Shown here in pieces: positions 13,479-21,682 of a DNA stretch of 23,265 nucleotides. This stretch comes from an uncultured Draconibacterium sp. (GTDB taxonomy: Bacteria > Bacteroidota > Bacteroidia > Bacteroidales > Prolixibacteraceae): assembly GCA_947492175.1 (NCBI GenBank), contig CANLMQ010000056.1, positions 1 to 23,265 of the forward strand, written 5' to 3'. The first letter of the stretch is position 1, and each line of letters starts with the position of its first letter. The notes under the pieces were generated by a model. The model was not told the origin of the DNA and made no database searches. It worked only from the letters and a program-made list of their open reading frames with translations. Position numbers and translations under genes: made by a program.

Positions 13479-14906
13479 ATGATAACATCAATTTCATGGA
13501 AAAACGTTTGGCGGAATAAACACCGAAGCCTGATTGTAATTGTAGCGGTTACGCTGGGTACGGTTGCCGGTGTATTTGTTGCCGGTCTTATGAAAGGCTG
13601 GTCCGACCAACGCGTTGATGCAGCTATTTATACCGAGGCTGCCCATTTAAAAATACAAAATCCGGAATACCTGAATAACGAGGAAATATCGTTTACCATT
13701 CCTGATTACAAGTCCGTTATACAGTTTATCGAAAATCAACCCAACATAAAAAATTATACCAGCCGTACCAAAGTTGTTGCCATGGCTGCCACCTCGCGCG
13801 GAAATACAGCTGTTACCTTAAAAGGAATTAATCCGGAAGAAGAAAAACAGGTCTCTAATGTTTACGAATTTATCGAGAAAGACGCAGGAAGTTACTTTGA
13901 TGTAACTTACAAAAATCCGATCGTAATTAGCGATAAAACAGCAGAACAACTCCGCATTAAAACCTTTCGGATTACCACTGAACTTATCGACAGCTTAAAA
14001 AAGCTGCAGGTACCCGAAACGGTTTTGAATGTGGCTCAGGAATACGAAGGACGCCGTTTTTATTCAAAAAGCAAGTTTCGTAAAGCATTCGAAAACGAGC
14101 TAAGCAAATCGGATGCCCGATCGTACGGAGCATTAATTACAGAATTGGCTAAAAACTACCGGCTTAAATCAAAAATTGTATTCACTTTTACCGATATGCA
14201 TGGCAACATGACATACCAATCGTATCGTGTTTGCGGAATTTATAAAACCAGCAATACCGCCTTCGATGTTCAGAATGCTTTTGTTCTGAATAGCGATTTG
14301 GCACAGGTTGCCGGATTAGGGCCAAACGATTATCACGAAATTGCCGCGTTAATAAATCTCGATACCTCTACAGAAAAAACAGAACAACTGGCTATTAGCA
14401 GCAAATTTCCGGAAGTAAATGTAATGACCTGGCGCGAAATTGCACCCGATGCCGCCATGTTGTCGGATATAATGGATGTGTACTACTTTATAATCATGAG
14501 TATCATATTCCTGGCACTGGCATTTGGCATAGTAAACACCATGCTAATGTCGATAATGGAGCGTATAAAAGAACTGGGTATGTTAATGGCCATTGGCATG
14601 AACAAGAAAAAAGTTTTCCGGATGATAATGCTCGAAACCATCTTTTTAACCCTTACAGGAAGTATAATCGGGATGGTTCTGGGAGCAGTAATCCTGAAAA
14701 TAGTTGGAATTACCGGCCTCGACTTCTCATCAGTTGGAGAAGGTTTTGAAGCTTTTGGTTACGCTGCCATTGTTTATCCGAACATTGAGTGGAGCTTTTT
14801 CTTTGGCATTATTGTATTGGTAATAATTGTTGGAATATTATCATCGATTGCTCCGGCTCGAAAAGCACTAAAATTAAAACCGATTGATGCTTTACGAACC
14901 GAGTAA
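13479..14906 (+). CDS. FtsX/LolC-E-type ABC transporter permease 2
   Basis: This 475-aa protein is related in layout to the permease just before it. It begins with ISWKNVWRNKHRSLIVIVAVTLGTVAGVFVAGL (TM1 about 17-38), then has a large periplasmic domain (about 40-330). The C-terminal FtsX domain contains three helices (about 335-360, 382-408 and 440-462). Its coupling loop is MERIKELGMLMAIGMNKKKVF, and the tail ARKALKLKPIDALRTE is the family signature. The two permeases plus the ATPase at 15514 would form a LolCDE-like or MacB-like mechanotransmission transporter. Instead of pumping through the membrane, such machines extract cargo from the periplasmic leaflet. The start ATG at 13479 follows an A-rich stretch. 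Confidence 0.92.
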   Translation: MITSISWKNVWRNKHRSLIVIVAVTLGTVAGVFVAGLMKGWSDQRVDAAIYTEAAHLKIQNPEYLNNEEISFTIPDYKSVIQFIENQPNIKNYTSRTKVVAMAATSRGNTAVTLKGINPEEEKQVSNVYEFIEKDAGSYFDVTYKNPIVISDKTAEQLRIKTFRITTELIDSLKKLQVPETVLNVAQEYEGRRFYSKSKFRKAFENELSKSDARSYGALITELAKNYRLKSKIVFTFTDMHGNMTYQSYRVCGIYKTSNTAFDVQNAFVLNSDLAQVAGLGPNDYHEIAALINLDTSTEKTEQLAISSKFPEVNVMTWREIAPDAAMLSDIMDVYYFIIMSIIFLALAFGIVNTMLMSIMERIKELGMLMAIGMNKKKVFRMIMLETIFLTLTGSIIGMVLGAVILKIVGITGLDFSSVGEGFEAFGYAAIVYPNIEWSFFFGIIVLVIIVGILSSIAPARKALKLKPIDALRTE

Positions 14907-14969
14907 AGGAGGTGTTGGTTGATAGATGCTGGTTATTGGTTGGTTGTTGGTTCAAATAAATTATACAAT

Positions 14970-15335
14970 ATGAGTAGTTATAACGATTTAGATATTTATA
15001 AAATGGCCTATAGCTTAGCCATTGAAGTACATCATTTAAGTTTAACGCTTCCAAATTACGAACTCTACGAGCAAGGCAGTCAGATTCGTCGATCATCGAA
15101 AAGCATTAAGGATAATATTGCAGAAGGTTATGGAAGAAAATGTTATAAAGCAGAGTTTCTTAAATTTCTTGTTTATGCTCAAGCATCCTGCAACGAAACC
15201 ATATCACAATTAACTATGATTAGCGAACTCTATTTTTCAGAAAACCCTTTAAATCATTTAATTGAAAACTATAATACTTTAGGTTCGAAAATCAACAAAT
15301 TTATTCAATATGTTGAATCAAACTGGCGGACATAA
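14970..15335 (+). CDS. Four-helix-bundle protein (23S rRNA intervening-sequence type)
   Basis: This 121-aa protein begins MSSYNDLDIYKMAYSLAIEVHHL and contains the family-defining QIRRSSKSIKDNIAEGYGRK at about 42-61. It belongs to the 'four helix bundle protein', or S23/IVP, family first seen in 23S rRNA intervening sequences. The family is scattered widely in Bacteroidota genomes. The molecular function is unknown. It lies inside the ABC operon, between the second permease and the ATPase, in the same direction, as if inserted there. Low-complexity GTTGGTT repeats precede it (14911-14952). The start at 14970 is preferred over the in-frame upstream codon at 14919 because the family begins at MSSYND. 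Confidence 0.9.
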   Translation: MSSYNDLDIYKMAYSLAIEVHHLSLTLPNYELYEQGSQIRRSSKSIKDNIAEGYGRKCYKAEFLKFLVYAQASCNETISQLTMISELYFSENPLNHLIENYNTLGSKINKFIQYVESNWRT

Positions 15336-15422
15336 AACAAACAACAGGCAACTAAGAACTAATGGCTACTTACAATTATATAAAGAATCTGATAAAAAAA
15401 GTCACTACTAAATACAACACAA

Positions 15423-15503
15423 ATGAAACGAGCATTTTTAGTCAAAACACCAAAAGGAATAACTAAAGTGCGAGTTCCATATGATACCGTTGAAAACAAA
15501 TAA
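15423..15503 (+). CDS. Possible 26-aa ORF
   Basis: An open frame from ATG 15423 to TAA 15503 would give MKRAFLVKTPKGITKVRVPY plus six residues. The composition looks protein-like (basic, beta-prone), but it is too short to assign and could be a gene remnant or a leader peptide before the ATPase gene. It ends 10 bp before the ATPase start. Confidence 0.2.
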   Translation: MKRAFLVKTPKGITKVRVPYDTVENK

Positions 15504-15513
15504 TTTTAATCAT

Positions 15514-16209
15514 ATGAAAGTTATAGAAATTAAAGACCTGGTAAAAATATACAAAGAATCGGAAGTGGAAGTGCATGCTGTAAACGGTATAACACTCAAT
15601 TTTGAAGAAGGCGAATTTGCTGCAATTGTAGGTCCGTCGGGATCTGGAAAAACTACCCTTTTAAACCTGATTGGCGGCTTGGACGATCCAACATCGGGAG
15701 AAGTTTTGGTAGGCGGAACAACCATGAATCACCTTAAAGGAGAAGCGCTAACCGATTTTCGCTTAAAGAACATAGGCTTCGTATTTCAATCGTACAACCT
15801 GATTCCGGTGTTAACTGCCAAAGAGAATACCGAATTTGTAATGCGTCTGCAAGGGAAAAACAGCAAGGAGTGCGACAACCGAACCGAAGAACTGTTAAAA
15901 GCGGTAGGATTGGGTGAACGCATGAATGCCCGTCCGGCAAAATTATCGGGAGGACAACAGCAAAGAGTGGCAGTAGCACGGGCCCTGGCAAGTAAACCAA
16001 AATTTGTTTTAGCCGATGAACCCACTGCTAACCTCGATTCAAAATCGACCGAAACCCTGCTGGACATTATGGAAAAGCTAAACCGCGATGAAAACATCAC
16101 TTTTGTTTTTAGTACACACGATGCACGGGTTGTAAAAAAAGCTCGCCGTGTAATTACTGTTGAAGACGGAAAAGTAATTAGTGACGAACGAAAAAATGGT
16201 GGTGAATAA
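15514..16209 (+). CDS. LolD/MacB-type ABC transporter ATPase
   Basis: This 231-aa nucleotide-binding subunit has the Walker A GPSGSGKTT (about 38-46), a Q-loop in FVFQSYNLIPVLTAKEN, the ABC signature LSGGQQQRVAVARALA, Walker B FVLADEPTANLD and the H-loop FSTHDARV. These are all the catalytic elements. The sequence pattern (NLIPVLTAKEN, ADEPTANLDS) is that of the LolD/MacB/FtsE group that drives FtsX-type permeases. It should work with the two permeases upstream. I prefer the ATG at 15514 (MKVIEIKDLVKIY) over 15481 because the family starts with this beta strand. Its stop overlaps the ATG of the next gene (TAATG), so the two are translationally coupled. Confidence 0.96.
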   Translation: MKVIEIKDLVKIYKESEVEVHAVNGITLNFEEGEFAAIVGPSGSGKTTLLNLIGGLDDPTSGEVLVGGTTMNHLKGEALTDFRLKNIGFVFQSYNLIPVLTAKENTEFVMRLQGKNSKECDNRTEELLKAVGLGERMNARPAKLSGGQQQRVAVARALASKPKFVLADEPTANLDSKSTETLLDIMEKLNRDENITFVFSTHDARVVKKARRVITVEDGKVISDERKNGGE

Positions 16210-17372
16210 TGCGAATCAATAAATGCATCTTAATTCTGTTCCTCTTTTTGGGCACATTACAGGCCGAAGCCCAGTCGAAATTCGATCTGAATGGATACAT
16301 TTCAAATATGGGGCAATCAGGCTTTGCAAAAGACACCAAAAAGGAATACAATTTTGTAAACGACTTTATACTTCACAATCGCATTAATATAGCGTATTAT
16401 GCCAACGATAATTTTACGGCACATGTTCAATTCCGAAACCAGTTTGTTTGGGGGCAAAGTATGAAAGAAATTCCGGGTTATGCCGGAGAATTTGCAAAAG
16501 ACCGTGGTTTTACTGACATGAGTTTTAACTGGTGGCAGAATCCCAATAACCTGATGAATACGCAGTTTGACAGAGCCTATATTGAATATGTTTCGGGCAA
16601 CTTTGAATTGAGTATTGGGCGCCAAAGAGTTAATTGGGGGCGATCTCTGGTGTGGAATCCAAACGATATTTTTAATGCCTTTTCGTATTACGATTTCGAT
16701 TACATGGAGCGCCCGGGATCGGATGCTTTGCGTGCCAATTATTATTTAGGAACGGCCTCATCGGCAGAGCTGGTGGCAAAACTCGACAGTTCAAATGCTT
16801 TAACCCTGGCAGGTTTATACAAATTCAACAGGTGGAGTTACGATATTCAGTTTTTAGGCGGTTATGTGAATGGCTGCGACTTTGTTGTAGGAACCGGTTG
16901 GGAAGGGAATATTGGCAAAGTTGCATTTCGCGGAGAGGCGAATTACTATCATCCGGAAGCAAATTTCACCGACACCACCGGTGTATTTTTGGCCAGTGTA
17001 GGTTTCGATTATTTAGTCGGGAATAAACTAACAATTCAATGGGAATTCCTTTATAACGACCCAAAAACTCTGATTGACATTGAAAAAAGTCCAACAGCAA
17101 TTTTTCGGGCGCCCGCTACCTCTAAGACTTTATCATTTAGTGAATATAACTTCTTTACAAACTTTTCCTACATCGTAAGCCCCATTATAACTACTAACAT
17201 TGCCGGAATGTATTACACCGATTACAAAGGTTATTTTTTAATGCCTACAGTCGATGTTTCAATAAGCTCCAACCTATATTTTTCTTTGATGTATCAATAT
17301 TTCAATTTCGAATTTCAACAAAAAAGATCGGGGTCAAACGTAGCCTATGCACGCCTGAAATGGAACTTTTAG
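16209..17372 (+). CDS. Outer-membrane beta-barrel protein (porin-like)
   Basis: The product is 387 aa. The signal peptide is MRINKCILILFLFLGTLQAEAQ. The mature chain alternates aromatic and polar residues in about 10-residue strands throughout. It includes the segment IGRQRVNWGRSLVWNPNDIF (about 137-156), which resembles the DUF1302/porin-like families, and ends with a C-terminal Phe (LKWNF), the signal for outer-membrane barrel assembly. It overlaps the ATPase gene by one base, so it is part of the transporter operon. That makes it a plausible outer-membrane partner or cargo exit for the LolA-like protein and ABC complex. This function is inferred from context. The exact family is uncertain. 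Confidence 0.82.
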   Translation: MRINKCILILFLFLGTLQAEAQSKFDLNGYISNMGQSGFAKDTKKEYNFVNDFILHNRINIAYYANDNFTAHVQFRNQFVWGQSMKEIPGYAGEFAKDRGFTDMSFNWWQNPNNLMNTQFDRAYIEYVSGNFELSIGRQRVNWGRSLVWNPNDIFNAFSYYDFDYMERPGSDALRANYYLGTASSAELVAKLDSSNALTLAGLYKFNRWSYDIQFLGGYVNGCDFVVGTGWEGNIGKVAFRGEANYYHPEANFTDTTGVFLASVGFDYLVGNKLTIQWEFLYNDPKTLIDIEKSPTAIFRAPATSKTLSFSEYNFFTNFSYIVSPIITTNIAGMYYTDYKGYFLMPTVDVSISSNLYFSLMYQYFNFEFQQKRSGSNVAYARLKWNF

Positions 17373-17524
17373 TACCCCACTAATTCAGCTAAATATCTGA
17401 ACTTTACACAACCAACAATAAATTCTTTAATAAAATTGAAAAAGTTACGTTTATAAATTCACAACATATCAGAAACCGGATTTGTTAATCATTCAAATAT
17501 GTTTTAGGATTAGAGAACAATTTT

Positions 17525-18193
17525 ATGAAGATTTGGGCAACAATACTATTCATCTGCATAGCAGGTTCAGTCTGTACAAAAACTACCGACCATAATAAAC
17601 AGTTAAATACAGCAGAAAATGCAAACTACCTCTCTCCTCTTGAAAAAGAAGTAGTACACGAAATCAACTTGTTTAGATCAAATCCGGCGAAATATGCTAA
17701 AGATTATATGGTTCCACTGGCAAAATACTACGATCGGGAAATATTACATTATCCCGGCGATGTAGCAATAAAAACACAGGAAGGTGTTAATGCTTTGAAT
17801 GAATGCATAAGGGTTTTGTCTAACGTTCGCCCCTTGCCGATAATGTACCCAAACAAAAATTTAACGCTGGCTGCAAACGACCATCAAAAAGACCAGGAGA
17901 AAACAGGAAAGACAGGTCATATAGGGAAAGACCGATCTGACATGAAAAAACGAATAGAGCGTTACGGCAACTGGCAAACCAGAATTGCAGAGAACATTGC
18001 CTATGGAAATTCTTCGGCCCGTCAAATTGTTATTTTTCTCTTGATAGATGACGGAGTAAAAGACCGCGGTCATCGGAACAATCTGCTTCATCCTGCTTTT
18101 AAAATAATTGGCGTATCATGCGGTAAACATCCGGTTTACCAGACCATGTGTGTAATGGATTTTGCAGGAGGAATTACAAAAACAGAAAATTGA
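17525..18193 (+). CDS. Secreted CAP-domain (SCP/PR-1-like) protein
   Basis: This 222-aa protein has an N-terminal export signal (MKIWATILFICIAGSVC). The cysteine is not in a good lipobox, so the lipoprotein versus soluble fate is open. The CAP fold shows in EVVHEINLFRSNPAKYA (first helix), NLTLAANDHQKDQ, a His in TGKTGHIG (H132), RIAENIAYG (E156) and the signature DRGHRNNLLHPAFKIIGVSCG (His 183). These are the conserved CAP cavity residues. CAP proteins bind lipids or divalent metals, and bacterial members are mostly uncharacterised. It stands alone, 152 bp after the barrel gene, and is not clearly part of that operon. Confidence 0.88.
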   Translation: MKIWATILFICIAGSVCTKTTDHNKQLNTAENANYLSPLEKEVVHEINLFRSNPAKYAKDYMVPLAKYYDREILHYPGDVAIKTQEGVNALNECIRVLSNVRPLPIMYPNKNLTLAANDHQKDQEKTGKTGHIGKDRSDMKKRIERYGNWQTRIAENIAYGNSSARQIVIFLLIDDGVKDRGHRNNLLHPAFKIIGVSCGKHPVYQTMCVMDFAGGITKTEN

Positions 18194-18251
18194 TAACCCG
18201 CTCCTACTTCCATAAAATTTGCATACATTTACTTTATCCAAAATTCTATTA

Positions 18252-18323
18252 GCGGGAGTAGCTCAGTGGTAGAGCATCAGCTTCCCAAGCTGAGGGTCGC
18301 GGGTTCGATCCCCGTTTCCCGCT
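18252..18323 (+). tRNA. tRNA-Gly (anticodon CCC)
   Basis: A full cloverleaf is visible. The acceptor stem GCGGGAG pairs with TTCCCGC (18316-18322), with one G-U pair. The D arm is GCTC/GAGC. The anticodon stem TCAGC/GCTGA has loop TTCCCAA (anticodon CCC at 18284-18286). The T arm has TTCGATC in the loop. The discriminator is T, as expected for glycine. CCA is not encoded. It reads GGG codons. Confidence 0.97.
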
Positions 18324-18336
18324 CATTTTTAAAATT

Positions 18337-18359
18337 CTCACAAATTCCTCCCTTGTGAG
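18337..18359 (+). terminator. Possible terminator of tRNA-Gly
   Basis: CTCACAA (18337-18343) pairs with TTGTGAG (18353-18359) around a 9-nt loop, 14 bp after the tRNA. The following sequence is only moderately T-rich (TTATTATGTTTA), so the call is tentative. Confidence 0.45.
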
Positions 18360-18554
18360 TTATTATGTTTATATATTATTCTCTCTTTCTTCAAATGCAT
18401 AATACAAAGAGCAAATTATAATTTAAATAACAGACTAAACAGACATAACGAAAAAAAGAAAAAGCCACAAAAATAGATGTCCAATTAAAATTGGGTTAAT
18501 AGGCCCGAAAAAAGTCACTAAACGAATCAAGCATTTTAAATAGAAGTAAAAATC

Positions 18555-18620
18555 GAAAGGCCAGCTCAATAGCCGGCCTTTCTAGTTAACCCCCAAACAC
18601 ACATTGGCCAGAAAGGCCAA
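18555..18620. other. Pair of GGCC hairpins
   Basis: GAAAGGCC (18555-18562) pairs with GGCCTTTC (18575-18582). Twenty-one bases later TTGGCC (18604-18609) pairs with GGCCAA (18615-18620). GAAAGGCC occurs again at 18611-18618, so the two could also form alternative pairings. No long T-run follows. The function is unknown; a small RNA or an ssb-side terminator is possible. Confidence 0.4.
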
Positions 18621-18865
18621 TAACTTAAAGTAAACAATTTTTATGTTTAGAATGAATTAAAATAGCGAGAGAAAATTTTTCTTCCACTCATATTTTGATG
18701 CAATTCAACAAAAGAAAGTAGCCCTATATTTTAAAACACAAAGCCGCTTTCTTTTACCAGTTCCAATTCCAACTGAATCTTAAAACCAAATTAGGATTGT
18801 TGTTCTCATCTAAAAATTCAATCTCTCCGAACAAAGACCTGCATCGTAGCAGAATAACCGATTAC

Positions 18866-19207
18866 CTAATGTTTCACTTTATCCAACATCAACATCGAGT
18901 TAACCACAATCTCGGTTGTATACTGTTTTTCACCGTTTTTGTCTTCCCACGAGCGATTGGTTAGTTTCCCCTCGATGGTAATTTCAGACCCTTTTTTCAG
19001 GTATTTTTCTGCTATTTCTGCTTGTTTACCCCAGGCCACCAAACGATGCCACGTGGTTTCACTTTGTTTTTCGCCACGACTGTCGCGATAAATTTCGTTG
19101 GTTGCTATACTAAAATTAGCAACTGTTTTTCCGCCGTCTAATCTTCTTACTTTAGGATCTTCCCCCAAGTGTCCTAATAATCGTACGCTGTTTCTTAGAG
19201 CATTCAT
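18866..19207 (-). CDS. ssb: Short single-stranded DNA-binding protein
   Basis: This 113-aa protein consists of one OB fold: SVRLLGHLGEDPKVRRL, ANFSIATNEIYRD, ETTWHRLVAWGKQAEIAEKYLKKGS and IEGKLTNRSW are standard SSB strand motifs. It binds ssDNA in replication, recombination and repair. The ATG at 19207 is chosen because SSBs begin MN.LRNSVRLLG; the frame upstream to 19279 is untranslated leader containing the promoter. It ends right after the OB fold (LMLDKVKH). It has no Gly/Pro linker and no acidic DDDIPF-type tip, so it should not recruit the usual SSB partners. This suggests a secondary, short SSB paralogue. Confidence 0.95.
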   Translation of the reverse strand: MNALRNSVRLLGHLGEDPKVRRLDGGKTVANFSIATNEIYRDSRGEKQSETTWHRLVAWGKQAEIAEKYLKKGSEITIEGKLTNRSWEDKNGEKQYTTEIVVNSMLMLDKVKH

Positions 19208-19276
19208 GATATTTGTTTTTTTAGTTAATAATGTAGGGCTGTATCTTGTTCTAGCCCCTGAACGAAATTGTTGATT

Positions 19277-19284
19277 CAAAGGTA
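19277..19284 (-). promoter_or_regulatory. ssb promoter -7 box
   Basis: On the minus strand TACCTTTG matches the Bacteroidota -7 consensus without mismatch, about 70 bp upstream of the ssb ATG. A clear TTTG -33 box was not found. Its position supports the start chosen for ssb. Confidence 0.6.
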
Positions 19285-19317
19285 TAGCGACGATAAAAAC
19301 TTAATCGGTTATTAAAT

Positions 19318-19368
19318 GTTTGTATTCGAATATAAACGTTTGTAATCGTTTACAAACGGATATTTATG
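19318..19368 (+). promoter_or_regulatory. Double palindrome and promoter of the zinc-ribbon gene
   Basis: An imperfect palindrome at 19318-19337 (GTTTGTATTCGAATATAAAC) abuts a hairpin-capable one at 19337-19358 (9-bp arms CGTTTGTAA and TTACAAACG around TCGT). Inside the second lies TTTG (19339-19342); 18 bp later TATTTATG (19361-19368) is a one-mismatch -7 box. Operator sites overlapping the -33 box suggest a dedicated repressor, possibly shared with the divergent ssb gene. Confidence 0.6.
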
Positions 19369-19409
19369 TATATATTAGCACTTTATATACTCAAACATAT
19401 TCTAAAAAA

Positions 19410-19766
19410 ATGGAAACAAGAACATGTCTCGAATGTGGAGAGCCTTTAAAAGGAAGAGCCGATCAGAAGTTTTGTAACGACTTGTGCAGAAATTCATTCA
19501 ACAATAAAAAACTGAGTGGCTCAACAAATTTTATGCGAAAAATTAATCGCATTCTAAAAAAGAATCACAGCATTTTGGAGGAATTAAATCCCGAAGAAAA
19601 GACCATCACTTTTAAGACAACACTTGAAAAAAGAGGTTTTGATTTTAGTTATTACACAAATATTTATACCACCAAAACCGGTCGTAATTATTTTTTTGTG
19701 TACGACCAGGGTTACTCAGAACTGGAAAACAATAAATTTATGCTCGTAAAAAAAGAAGAAAATTAG
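19410..19766 (+). CDS. Small zinc-ribbon protein
   Basis: This 118-aa protein has an N-terminal zinc-binding knuckle set CLECG (C6, C9) and FCNDLCR (C22, C26): CxxC, 12 residues, CxxxC. It resembles the small C-terminal-type zinc ribbons found in many uncharacterised Bacteroidota proteins. The rest is a basic helix (about 30-60, KINRILKKNHSILEEL) and a beta-rich tail (TITFKTTLEKRGFDFSYYTNIY and NYFFVYDQGYSEL). No enzymatic motif is present. The ATG at 19410 is used because the longer frame from 19320 begins inside the palindromic promoter. It is divergent from ssb. Function is unknown; nucleic-acid binding would be a guess. Confidence 0.8.
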   Translation: METRTCLECGEPLKGRADQKFCNDLCRNSFNNKKLSGSTNFMRKINRILKKNHSILEELNPEEKTITFKTTLEKRGFDFSYYTNIYTTKTGRNYFFVYDQGYSELENNKFMLVKKEEN

Positions 19767-19847
19767 TTCAGCAACCTCCCTTTTCTACTTGGATTAAACA
19801 ATTACGGGTAAATCGTTTTACAAATTAACCATTACTACATTGTTACT

Positions 19848-20468
19848 ATGGACACATTCTATTTCGAAAAAATAAAACGTCTGCATACATTGTCCGAAAT
19901 TGGTCTGGAATACTCCAACATACCATACGATCAGGAACGCTACCTGGAAATACGCAATATCTGTTTGGAGATGTTGGAAAAAATGACTAATACACCTATC
20001 GACAAAATAATTCCGGTAATTGAAGAACGCAATGGTTACCGAACTCCCAAAGTGGATGTACGTGCAGTTGTGTTTAACGAAAACAACCAAATTCTGCTGG
20101 TAAAGGAAAATGCTGACGGGAAATGGGCCATGCCGGGAGGATGGACAGATATTGCTTACAGTCCTGGTGAAGTTGCTGTAAAAGAATGTTTCGAAGAAGC
20201 CGGCTTAAAAGTAAAGGCTACCCGCCTGCTGGCTGTTATGGATAAACAAAAACAAGGAATGCCACCGGCTTTTGAATACATTTACAAAATCCACATTCTT
20301 TGCGAAAAACTGGACGATCAAATTTCTGCAGGATCGGAAACAAGCGATGTGGGCTGGTTTAACGAAAATAACTTACCCGAACTTTCGCTTCCCAGAAATA
20401 CTGAAAAACAAATTGCAATGATGTATGAATATCACCGGGGAGAACGAACAGAACCGTACTTTGACTGA
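19848..20468 (+). CDS. NUDIX hydrolase with N-terminal domain
   Basis: This 206-aa protein has an N-terminal helical domain (about 1-63) of the type found in front of certain NUDIX hydrolases, then the NUDIX fold. The Nudix box runs about 97-120: GGWTDIAYSPGEVAVKECFEEAGL. It keeps the metal-binding E-x-x-E-E part (KECFEEAGL), while the first box glutamate is replaced, as I recall it is in this subfamily (GGW-D-SP form). The family hydrolyses nucleoside-diphosphate-linked compounds such as ADP-ribose. The substrate here is not determined. The gene is monocistronic, 81 bp after the zinc-ribbon gene. Confidence 0.93.
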   Translation: MDTFYFEKIKRLHTLSEIGLEYSNIPYDQERYLEIRNICLEMLEKMTNTPIDKIIPVIEERNGYRTPKVDVRAVVFNENNQILLVKENADGKWAMPGGWTDIAYSPGEVAVKECFEEAGLKVKATRLLAVMDKQKQGMPPAFEYIYKIHILCEKLDDQISAGSETSDVGWFNENNLPELSLPRNTEKQIAMMYEYHRGERTEPYFD

Positions 20469-20541
20469 AAACCGATTGCTGGATGATGGATTCCGGATGC
20501 TAGGTACACTATTTCGCTTTAAACTCTAAACACTAATCTCC

Positions 20542-21648
20542 CTATTTCAGCTTACAACACATAATCATCGGATTTCCGGTCGCTGCAATGTGAGTTTGGA
20601 TATCTTCAAAATCCTTGTTCCATTTGTTTATGATTTTATGTCCCGTAATTTTGGCAGCACTAATCGGAATATATAACTCATTGTTAGTAGAAAGACACAA
20701 GACCTTATCCCAGATTCCTCCATCGATATCGTTTATGCCTCGCCCGTAATACCGTGTTTCCCAATTTTCTTTTTTTATGATTGCAGTTGTTGAACTTGAT
20801 CCTACCCAATATGTCATAAAAATGATATCATCGTTTTCAAGATAGTTTTTTAACAAAACATGTTGTGTATCGTAAATATAACGCATGGTTTCCTTAATAT
20901 CGCGGTCGCCCACATTTTGCCAAACCTCCTTGAGTGTAGGGTAAATGCCTCCGTTTAGTTTATATTTTGGCAGAAGTTTACCGGCAGAGTAACAATATAC
21001 AACATCGGAAAACGACGACAGCAGATGATAATTATTTTTTCCCACCGATGCAATATTGGTGTAAATCAATTTATCAAATCGCTCATTAAGTGCATTTACT
21101 TTTTTGGGTGCTCCATTTTCAGAATACTCGATTAAAAAATCATTGGCATTAGATTCATTAACCGTATAAAACCTGTTTTTAGCAGCAAAGAAATTACTAC
21201 CATCTATCTCCGACGAAACCAATTTCCCGTTGTATCTTCCTTCTTTCGAAATAAAATGAATTCCATTCTCTCCAAGAACCGCATAACCATTTTTGTAAGA
21301 AATAATATCGAGAAGACCGGAAATTTCTCTTGTACTGTTATTTATTAGTTCGTTTAGAAATTTACCTTCTTTTGAAAAACGGATAAAACTGATTTCGCCT
21401 GCCTTCCTATGTTTAATAATCAAATCATTATCAAGAATTTTTATATCCCTAATCTCGCCCAATTCAATATTTGCCTCTGTTACCTGAAGTTCCAAATAGT
21501 TGAGATCGGAAATAAAGCTCGATAGTGGCAGAAAATCCTTTGATTCCTTTAGCTCAATTGTTGTTATGTATTCCGGCATTACCTCTTTCTGTGTACAGGA
21601 ATAACAGAGAAACACCAATACAAACGGTAAAATTTTTATAAAATTCAT
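20542..21648 (-). CDS. 6-bladed beta-propeller lipoprotein
   Basis: The product is 368 aa from the ATG at 21648. The start is MNFIKILPFVLVFLCYSC, a lipoprotein signal with Cys 18 followed by TQKE, so it should be membrane anchored outside the cytoplasm. The extra frame upstream to 21726 has no such signal and is discounted. The mature chain shows repeated strand blocks with an NHL/6-bladed propeller rhythm (ISFIRFSKEGKFLNEL, GIHFISKEGRYNGKL, and later LLPKYKLNGGIYPTL). Bacteroidota encode many of these lipoproteins; most have no assigned function. It is divergent from a LytTR regulator. Confidence 0.82.
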   Translation of the reverse strand: MNFIKILPFVLVFLCYSCTQKEVMPEYITTIELKESKDFLPLSSFISDLNYLELQVTEANIELGEIRDIKILDNDLIIKHRKAGEISFIRFSKEGKFLNELINNSTREISGLLDIISYKNGYAVLGENGIHFISKEGRYNGKLVSSEIDGSNFFAAKNRFYTVNESNANDFLIEYSENGAPKKVNALNERFDKLIYTNIASVGKNNYHLLSSFSDVVYCYSAGKLLPKYKLNGGIYPTLKEVWQNVGDRDIKETMRYIYDTQHVLLKNYLENDDIIFMTYWVGSSSTTAIIKKENWETRYYGRGINDIDGGIWDKVLCLSTNNELYIPISAAKITGHKIINKWNKDFEDIQTHIAATGNPMIMCCKLK

Positions 21649-21682
21649 TTTATTTAAACAATAAATGTGTTGTAAAGAAACT

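Larger units (their letters stand above)
18324..18865. other. Gene-free stretch between tRNA-Gly and ssb
   Basis: These 542 bp are AT-rich and hold no credible gene. They contain a possible terminator hairpin after the tRNA (18337-18359) and two GGCC-based hairpins (18555-18582 and 18604-18620). I could not match any known small RNA. Confidence 0.6.

Noticed and set aside
19208..19279. Longer ssb start at 19279
   Set aside because: The extra residues overlap the -7 box, and SSB proteins start right before the RNSVRLLG strand.
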